Source: Chloroflexota bacterium | Lineage (GTDB): Bacteria > Chloroflexota > Dehalococcoidia > UBA3495 | Reading direction: 5' to 3' | DNA length: 11,233 bases | NCBI GenBank assembly: GCA_022563275.1 | Contig: JADFNR010000110.1 | Span: 1-11,233, forward strand | Shown: piece after piece, positions 6,545-11,233 of the stretch | Layout: every line of letters starts with the position of its first letter | Position numbering within the stretch: position 1 is the first letter of the stretch | The notes under the pieces: generated by a model | Told to the model about the DNA's origin: nothing | The model's input: the letters and a program-made list of their open reading frames with translations, nothing else | Databases searched by the model: none | Position numbers and translations under genes: made by a program

Positions 6545-6569
6545 GCGGGTTAAAAACCCGCGCCTACGG
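6545..6569 (-). repeat. Hairpin repeat B, minus orientation
   Basis: GCGGGTT-AAA-AACCCGC (6545-6561, 7-bp perfect stem) followed by the conserved flank GCCTACGG. Compared with the other copy, one stem pair has changed from C-G to G-C on both sides, so the stem is kept. Confidence 0.75.
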
Positions 6570-6574
6570 GATTT

Positions 6575-6603
6575 CGTCATTCCTGCGAAAGCAGGAATCC
6601 ATG
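6575..6603 (+). repeat. Repeat A, full palindromic copy
   Basis: The core ATTCCTGC-GAAA-GCAGGAAT (6579-6598) is a perfect 8-bp inverted repeat, flanked by CGTC and CCATG. The pattern CATTCCxGCGAAAGCxGGAATCC is a widespread intergenic palindrome in many bacteria, similar in form to the dRS3-type repeats of Neisseria. That comparison is from memory. Confidence 0.8.
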
Positions 6604-6657
6604 CGATTTGCCGCCGTCAAAACACACGGTTCGTGGCCTTTGCTGGTCGCTGGGCGC

Positions 6658-6686
6658 CGTGGATTCCAGTGAAGGCCGGAATGGCG
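6658..6686 (-). repeat. Repeat A, diverged inverted copy
   Basis: Its reverse complement matches 6575-6603 at about 20 of 29 positions. The outer arms (CATTCC, GGAATCCA) are kept and the centre is scrambled. With 6575-6603 it forms inverted ends around 54 nt of unique sequence. It ends 10 nt before the hydrolase stop codon. Confidence 0.6.
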
Positions 6687-6696
6687 GCACATTCCC

Positions 6697-7578
6697 CTAC
6701 TTGTCGTCGCTGGGCAGGCGGGTGGCTACTGTGCCCCCAGAGATTGATGCGGGGGGCCAGGGGCCGGTCAGGAAATCGTAGAGGTTGCCGGCGTTGAGGC
6801 CCATGACCATGGGGGCCAATGCCGCCTGTTCCACGTCCATGGGGTAACGGTCGATCATGGCCGTTAAGGTCGACACCGACTCCTCTCTGGTCATGCCCCG
6901 GTCCACGGCGTCCTGAACGTAGTCCTTCCACTCTGAGATGAACGACCCCTGCTCGTCCAGATAGCCTTTGCCGCACATCTCGCCGTGCCCCGGCACGAAG
7001 ATGTCTTCGTCCAATCCCCGCAGCGACTCCAGCGCCACCAGCCACAGGTCCGGGTTGGCTTCGTGCAACCAGGATTGCACGCCATGGAAGATGTTGTCGC
7101 TGGTGAAGACCACGCCCTCCTCTTTGACGATCACCGCCGCCTGATAGAGGGTGTGGCCGGGCATGTGAATCATCTCGAAGGTATGGTCGCCAACGTGCAT
7201 GGTCATGGTGTCGCGGAAGGTGATCACCGGCACGTTGGCCGTATATCCTTCCAGCAATGCCGGCTCGTCGGGCCCGAATGTCCCCACCCTGGCGGCATGC
7301 TCGGCCATGTCGGTGTTCAGCATGCGGGTGCGGACGCCTTCGTGGGCGATGACCGGCGCATCGAAGAATGCATTTCCCGTCCAATGATCGCCGTGGGGCT
7401 CGGTATTGATGATGTAACGCAGCAGTCCTCGTTTCTCGATCTCGGCCTTCAGCCACATGGCCGTGGTCGGCTTGTGGGGGCTGTCGATCATGACGATACC
7501 GTCGGACGTGGTCACGAAGCCAAAGTTGCAACCCCGCGTCTCGGTCTCGACCCATACATTGCTGGTTACCTGTTTCAC
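6697..7578 (-). CDS. Metallo-beta-lactamase-fold hydrolase
   Basis: This 293-residue protein has the metallo-beta-lactamase fold and is probably a cytoplasmic metal-dependent hydrolase; no signal peptide is seen. Metal-ligand motifs run in order: TEPHGDHWTGN (E60, H62, D64, H65), MPGHT (H142), TSDN (D161) and VPGHGE (H198). The first histidine of the usual HxHxDH is glutamate here; all other ligands are kept. GCNFGFVTTSDGIVMIDS near the N terminus is the typical first strand pair. The substrate is unknown; candidates in this broad family include lactones, thioesters and phosphoesters. I chose the GTG at 7578 because family homology begins just after it and GGAGG precedes it by 6 nt. A longer frame reaching 7641 would run into the kinase gene. 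It begins 16 nt after the kinase stop, so the two are most likely co-transcribed, kinase first. Confidence 0.9.
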   Translation of the reverse strand: MKQVTSNVWVETETRGCNFGFVTTSDGIVMIDSPHKPTTAMWLKAEIEKRGLLRYIINTEPHGDHWTGNAFFDAPVIAHEGVRTRMLNTDMAEHAARVGTFGPDEPALLEGYTANVPVITFRDTMTMHVGDHTFEMIHMPGHTLYQAAVIVKEEGVVFTSDNIFHGVQSWLHEANPDLWLVALESLRGLDEDIFVPGHGEMCGKGYLDEQGSFISEWKDYVQDAVDRGMTREESVSTLTAMIDRYPMDVEQAALAPMVMGLNAGNLYDFLTGPWPPASISGGTVATRLPSDDK

Positions 7579-7584
7579 GGCCTG

Positions 7585-7589
7585 CCTCC
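7585..7589 (-). promoter_or_regulatory. Ribosome binding site fixing the GTG start of the hydrolase
   Basis: Read on the minus strand this is GGAGG, 6 nt before the GTG at 7578 and inside the 16-nt gap after the kinase stop. It decides between this start and longer in-frame options that overlap the kinase. Confidence 0.7.
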
Positions 7590-7594
7590 GCTGA

Positions 7595-10500
7595 CTATGT
7601 TTCCTGCTGGACGGATTTTGTTCCCAGCGAATCGTCCACAACTGCCGGCAGTCTCAAGGTGAACGTCGAGCCTTTACCTTCTTCGCTTTCCACCAGTACG
7701 GCGCCGCCCATCATCTCGCAGAAATGGCGGGTGATGGCCAATCCCAAACCGGTGCCGCCAAACCGCCGGGATGTCGATGCTTCCGCCTGGGTGAATGCTT
7801 CGAAAAGCCGCCCCATCTGTTCATCGTTCATGCCGATCCCCGTGTCAGCCACGGCGAAGTTGATCCAATCCCGGTCATCGACGCTCTCACGGCTGATCTT
7901 CAACGAGATGGTCCCCTGCTCGGTGAACTTGCTGGCGTTGCTGAGCAGGTTGAACAGGCATTGCCTGACCTTGGTGGTGTCGGCGTGAATCGACCCCACG
8001 GAGTCTGGGCAATCGATCTCCAAGGAATTGGAGTTCTTTTCCACCAGGGCCTGCATGGTGGTAGTCACTTCTTGAATCATGGGCAAGATGGGGAACGTCT
8101 CCAGATAGATATCCATGGCCCCGGCCTCGATCTTCGAGATGTCCAAGACATCGTTGATCAGGCCCAACAGGTGTTTGCCGGCGCCGTTGATACGCTCAAG
8201 GTCTTCTTGGAAATCATCGTTGTCCAAGTCCGCGGCATCTTCTTGCAGCATCTCGCTGTAGCCGATGATGGCGTTGAGAGGGGTGCGCAATTCGTGGCTC
8301 ATGTTGGCCAAGAACTGGCTTTTGGTCCGGTTGGCTTGTTCGGCATCTTCTCGGGCGTGTTGGGTTTCCTCTATAAACCGGGCGTTGCCGATGGCCACGG
8401 CGGCGCTGTCGGCCAGGGTTGATAGCAATTGAATCTCAGCATCGGTGAAGTCGCGCGTTTCTTGATAAATGACGTTCAAAACCCCGTATGCCTCATCCCG
8501 CACGACGATTGGCACTGCCAGCACTGCTTTGAGACCCGCCTCGCTGAGAGCACGGCTTGCGTCTCCTTCGGTTCGGGTCAAGCTCTGGTCGGAGGTGATA
8601 TCACTGCTCCAAACAGGCCGTCTTTCTAGAAATGCAACCCCCGAGACGCCCGTTCCAGGTTTGATCGAATACCGATCTAGAAGGGCTGGTGCTACGTTGT
8701 AGGTTCTTGCAAGCAATAGCGAATCGTTGGTCTCGTCAAACTTCAGGATTGAAGAGCCTAGACTACCCAGCATCTCGGTCGCTTTGGTGGTGATAAGGTC
8801 CAAGACGCTATCCATGTCAGTGGCGGAGGCTAGCTGCTCCGTAATCTCGTATAACTGGGTGGCCTCGTCCCGCGCCTGCTCGGTCTCCTCGATGAACCGG
8901 GCGTTGTTGATGGCCACGGCGGCGCTGTCGGCCAGGTTCTGGACCAGATTAACCTCGTCGTCGGAGAACTCTTTGCGCCTGTGAAAAGTCACACAGAGGA
9001 TCCCGTATACCTCGTCCTGAATCATTATTGGAGCGGATACAACGCCCATGGCCAATTCTGAATCTGTTCTCCTTGCAAGTTTTTCGGATTCATCATCAGA
9101 ATATACGACCGAAACATCGCTATTAAGGTCATCTGTCCAAACCGATTTTCGCAGGTCATAGGCGCGCCCGGAAACTCCTTCGCCGGGCCTAATAAACATG
9201 TCCCGGAATTCCGGGAGGTGGTTGTGCATGGTGGCAATGACAAGGCCGTTCCTAACTTCGTCATAGCGGAAAATCGCCCCACGTTTTCCCCCGGTAAGTT
9301 CGACTGCTTGTTGGGTTATCAGGTCCAGCACGCTATCTAGGTCGTGGTTGGAGGCCAGTTGTGAGGTTACCTCATAGAGTTGGATAGCCTGCCGCTCCCG
9401 CGCCTCAGCCTCGTTCAATAGCCGGGCTTTGTCCAGCGCGAGGGCAGCCTGGTCGGCGAAGGCGATCAGGAGGGAGACTTCATCCTCGGTAAAGAGCCGG
9501 ACGCGATTATCCGTCACGGTAAGTACGCCGATGGACCGGTCATTGGCGACCAAAGGAACTAAAGCAGATCCGTAAAACCCATGTTCGTGGAGTATGCGGC
9601 GCACTTCAGGAGGCACCAAGTCTGGGAAATCTTCCGTGATCAAGGGTTTCTTTGTAGACATCACATGCCCAACGGTGCTGGCGTCCTCCCCTACGGCGAG
9701 GGTCGGCCTAATCTTGGCATGCTCGGCGATATAGGCGGTGGCGGACTCTGTGGCGGCACTAGGTATCATCACGTCCCCGTCCAACAACCGGATCCAGGCG
9801 GCGGTTGCGCCAACGAGCCGGGCGGCCTCGTTTACGATCAGGTCCAGCACTTCATCCGTGTCGTGGGCGCCCGCCAGCTTATTAGAGACCTGGTAGAGGG
9901 CGTCCGAGCGCTCCTTCTCCCGCTCCGCCGCGTTCAAGAGCCGGGCTTTCTCCAGGGCCAGGGACGCCTGGTCGGCGAAGGCGGACAGTAGGGAGACTTC
10001 GTCTTCGGTGAAGCGGCGTCCGTGGGTTTCGTCCAAACACATCAGGGTACCTATTGACTGGCCATTGGCCAGTAAGGGGACTACAACCACCGCTTCAGGG
10101 TCACGTCCTTTTTCTGCCATGAGTTGAATTGCTCTTGGTATAAACATCTGTGCCGCAGCTTTGCCATGCAAGGGTTTCTTGGTGGCCATCACATGCCCCA
10201 CCAGACTCGTCCCTTCTTCCACTTTGAGGGGGATTGGACCAGCATCCGTGATGACAGACAAAGGACCCGTTGCGGCCCGGACAACTAACGCGTCTCCCTC
10301 CAACAGCCTGATGGAGATATTTTGGGCACCGACCAGCCGGGCAGCCTCATTCACAATCAGGTCCAGAACTTCGTCCGCGTCGTGTGCTCCAGCAAGTAAG
10401 TTGGATATCCGATAGAGGGAATCAGCACGTTCTCTCTCAGTCTCAGCTTCATTTAGTAGCCGTGCATTCTCCAAAGCGATTGCTGCTTGATCGGCGAAGG

Positions 10501-11023
10501 AGGCCAGTAAGGATATTTCGTCTTCGGTGAAACGACGGCCTTGCTCGCCGCCCATTGAGAGTATGCCAATGCACTGATTGTTAGCCAGAAGAGGCACCGA
10601 CCCGGTCGCTGCAGGTTCGATTCCTAGTTCCTCGAAAATCTGCAGGGTCTCTGGACCAAGTACTCGCGCAGCTTCCTCTCCGAACAAGGGCTTCATGGTT
10701 GCCGCCACGTGGCCAGCCAGACTCCTCCCTTCTCCGACTTCAAGCTTCGGAGAATTCCCCGGAGTAAACCGGGAAAATTTCGAGAAAGCACGAGCTACCA
10801 ATTCGTTTCCGTCCAATATTCGGAGGGTAGCGCCAGTCGCGCCGACCAGCCGAGTCGCTTCGTTCACGATCAGATCTAGAATCTCATCCGTGTTGTGGGA
10901 GCCAGCCACTCGCTTAGAAACTTCCGCGAGCGCGAGCGAGCGTTCTTCAGCCCGCTCTAGGAGCGTGCGCCCGTGCGCCAATTCCTCAAGTAACTGTTCT
11001 TTTGTCTTTTGGTCGTCGTTCAT
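7595..11023 (-). CDS. Soluble sensor histidine kinase with five tandem GAF domains
   Basis: A 1142-residue cytoplasmic two-component kinase with no membrane segment or signal peptide. Layout: an N-terminal coiled helix (about 1-40), GAF1-GAF5 (about 45-188, 215-361, 388-532, 560-709, 736-882) joined by charged helices, HisKA with [17 protein letters not shown] and phospho-acceptor His910, then HATPase with the N box NLLSNASKF (Asn1029), G1 box DTGIGM (1060-1065) and G2 box GGTGLGLAI (1089-1097). All catalytic motifs are intact. No receiver domain, HPt or DNA-binding domain is attached, and no response regulator gene is in the window, so the phosphate acceptor is unknown. GAF domains usually bind small ligands; I see no chromophore or haem motif that names one. 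GAF1-3 resemble one another, and GAF4-5 form a second type. I prefer ATG 11023 over GTG 11080, which has no ribosome site and lies upstream of the likely promoter. Confidence 0.93.
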   Translation of the reverse strand: MNDDQKTKEQLLEELAHGRTLLERAEERSLALAEVSKRVAGSHNTDEILDLIVNEATRLVGATGATLRILDGNELVARAFSKFSRFTPGNSPKLEVGEGRSLAGHVAATMKPLFGEEAARVLGPETLQIFEELGIEPAATGSVPLLANNQCIGILSMGGEQGRRFTEDEISLLASFADQAAIALENARLLNEAETERERADSLYRISNLLAGAHDADEVLDLIVNEAARLVGAQNISIRLLEGDALVVRAATGPLSVITDAGPIPLKVEEGTSLVGHVMATKKPLHGKAAAQMFIPRAIQLMAEKGRDPEAVVVVPLLANGQSIGTLMCLDETHGRRFTEDEVSLLSAFADQASLALEKARLLNAAEREKERSDALYQVSNKLAGAHDTDEVLDLIVNEAARLVGATAAWIRLLDGDVMIPSAATESATAYIAEHAKIRPTLAVGEDASTVGHVMSTKKPLITEDFPDLVPPEVRRILHEHGFYGSALVPLVANDRSIGVLTVTDNRVRLFTEDEVSLLIAFADQAALALDKARLLNEAEARERQAIQLYEVTSQLASNHDLDSVLDLITQQAVELTGGKRGAIFRYDEVRNGLVIATMHNHLPEFRDMFIRPGEGVSGRAYDLRKSVWTDDLNSDVSVVYSDDESEKLARRTDSELAMGVVSAPIMIQDEVYGILCVTFHRRKEFSDDEVNLVQNLADSAAVAINNARFIEETEQARDEATQLYEITEQLASATDMDSVLDLITTKATEMLGSLGSSILKFDETNDSLLLARTYNVAPALLDRYSIKPGTGVSGVAFLERRPVWSSDITSDQSLTRTEGDASRALSEAGLKAVLAVPIVVRDEAYGVLNVIYQETRDFTDAEIQLLSTLADSAAVAIGNARFIEETQHAREDAEQANRTKSQFLANMSHELRTPLNAIIGYSEMLQEDAADLDNDDFQEDLERINGAGKHLLGLINDVLDISKIEAGAMDIYLETFPILPMIQEVTTTMQALVEKNSNSLEIDCPDSVGSIHADTTKVRQCLFNLLSNASKFTEQGTISLKISRESVDDRDWINFAVADTGIGMNDEQMGRLFEAFTQAEASTSRRFGGTGLGLAITRHFCEMMGGAVLVESEEGKGSTFTLRLPAVVDDSLGTKSVQQET
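8378..10891 (-). repeat. Five diverged in-frame tandem repeats encoding GAF domains
   Basis: The coding DNA has a long period. The plus-strand string ATCAGGTCCAG and its variants recurs at 8793, 9318, 9837, 10356 and 10869, spacings of 525, 519, 519 and 513 nt, which are exactly 175, 173, 173 and 171 codons. Each copy marks the conserved VLDLI helix at the start of a GAF unit. This shows growth of the gene by segmental duplication. Confidence 0.85.
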
Positions 11024-11050
11024 GCGGTATCTGCCTAGAAAGTTGCCGGT

Positions 11051-11059
11051 ATTATGACA
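11051..11059 (-). promoter_or_regulatory. Candidate extended -10 promoter of the kinase-hydrolase unit
   Basis: On the minus strand TGT-CATAAT matches TGnTATAAT with one mismatch in the hexamer. It ends 27 nt before the chosen ATG, giving a leader of about 20 nt. No convincing -35 is seen. Motif match only. It also argues against the longer GTG 11080 start. Confidence 0.35.
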
Positions 11060-11159
11060 CGATTCAGTAAGAAGGCGCACCGATCAGCGGGCACGCGGGC
11101 ATGATCGCCCCAAGTTGCCCCATTATTGACGAGGCGCCCGGCCACCGCTATGCTGGCAC

Positions 11160-11233
11160 CTATTCTGCTGGCGCCCCCATCGAACCCTCGATTGGGCCCA
11201 CAGCGTAACCATTTTCGGCGTCAGGCATCATAG
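11160..11233 (-). CDS. Possible 3' tail of another minus-strand gene
   Basis: On the minus strand a frame is open from the right edge to TAG at 11160-11162, giving about 23 residues (MMPDAENGYAVGPIEGSMG followed by four more). It is too short to recognise. It could be the C terminus of a gene upstream of the kinase or chance. Bases 11060-11159 hold nothing further that I can support. Confidence 0.2.
   Translation of the reverse strand, partial: MMPDAENGYAVGPIEGSMGAPAE

Larger units (their letters stand above)
6391..6696. other. Non-coding block of short palindromic repeats
   Basis: About 306 nt lie between the terminator and the 3' end of the minus-strand hydrolase gene. Open frames here have no protein-like composition. 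The block consists of a truncated copy of repeat A, two inverted copies of hairpin repeat B, and two inverted copies of repeat A, listed separately, with unrecognised sequence between them. The arrangement resembles accumulated non-autonomous palindromic elements. I see no transposase. Confidence 0.7.

Noticed and set aside
6398..6686. Possible CRISPR array in the repeat block
   Set aside because: Repeats are of two kinds, in mixed orientation and with unequal spacing (about 95 and 54 nt), and no cas gene is present.
6417..6797. Plus-strand open frame of 126 codons over the repeat block
   Set aside because: It crosses all the palindromic repeats and the 3' end of the hydrolase gene on the other strand. 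Its translation has no family pattern and there is no ribosome site.
6985..7662. Plus-strand open frame of 225 codons
   Set aside because: It is antisense to the well-supported hydrolase gene and has the His/Gly/Val-rich composition typical of a shadow frame in GC-rich DNA.
7595..11023. Phytochrome or haem-sensor identity for the kinase GAF domains
   Set aside because: No bilin-binding Cys context, PAS-GAF-PHY layout or recognisable haem-His motif is visible. The GAF units are of the general soluble type.
11101..11208. Plus-strand frame of 35 codons (ATG 11101 to TAA 11206-11208) at the right edge
   Set aside because: No ribosome site, proline/glycine-rich translation without a recognisable family, and too short to separate from chance.

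Overview
The window looks like a piece of a moderately GC-rich bacterial chromosome (coding DNA roughly 60% GC by eye). My best guess is an uncultured Chloroflexota of the Dehalococcoidia/SAR202 type. That rests on recalled sequence style (the TrpF and SDR variants, the GAF-rich soluble kinase), not on a search, so it is moderate to low confidence.

Left part, 1-4096, plus strand: a tryptophan biosynthesis operon that enters from the left edge. Its order is trpD (5' truncated), a two-gene DUF4258/DUF2283 module, trpC, trpF, trpB. Together the four enzymes attach anthranilate to PRPP (TrpD), isomerise phosphoribosylanthranilate (TrpF), close the indole ring (TrpC) and condense indole with serine (TrpB). 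Spacing is tight (overlaps of 4 and 11 nt, gaps of 2, 6 and 19 nt), which argues for one transcript. Two things are odd. A small AT-richer gene pair resembling a toxin-antitoxin module sits between trpD and trpC, and trpA does not follow trpB.

Middle part, 4097-6390, plus strand: a 163-nt gap holds a candidate extended -10 promoter, a dyad and a leader hairpin. It is followed by an SDR-family gene in which all four catalytic tetrad positions are substituted, then a class V aminotransferase of the alanine/serine-glyoxylate type that starts at TTG behind a strong Shine-Dalgarno. A long, nearly perfect hairpin with a T tract ends this unit.

Repeat block, about 6391-6690: non-coding DNA built from two families of short palindromic repeats. 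One family shows a compensatory base-pair change between its inverted copies.

Right part, 6697-11023, minus strand: a 1142-residue soluble histidine kinase (five tandem GAF domains, HisKA, HATPase) is followed after 16 nt by a metallo-beta-lactamase-fold hydrolase. No response regulator is visible. The five GAF units lie in a strict 171-175-residue period and fall into two types (AAABB), so the gene grew by internal duplication. The last 153 nt hold at most the 3' tail of another minus-strand gene.

No tRNA, rRNA, CRISPR array or insertion sequence was seen. I see no clear new defence or mobile system. The strongest leads are the insertion in the trp operon, the SDR without its tetrad, the covarying hairpin repeats, and the kinase-hydrolase pair.
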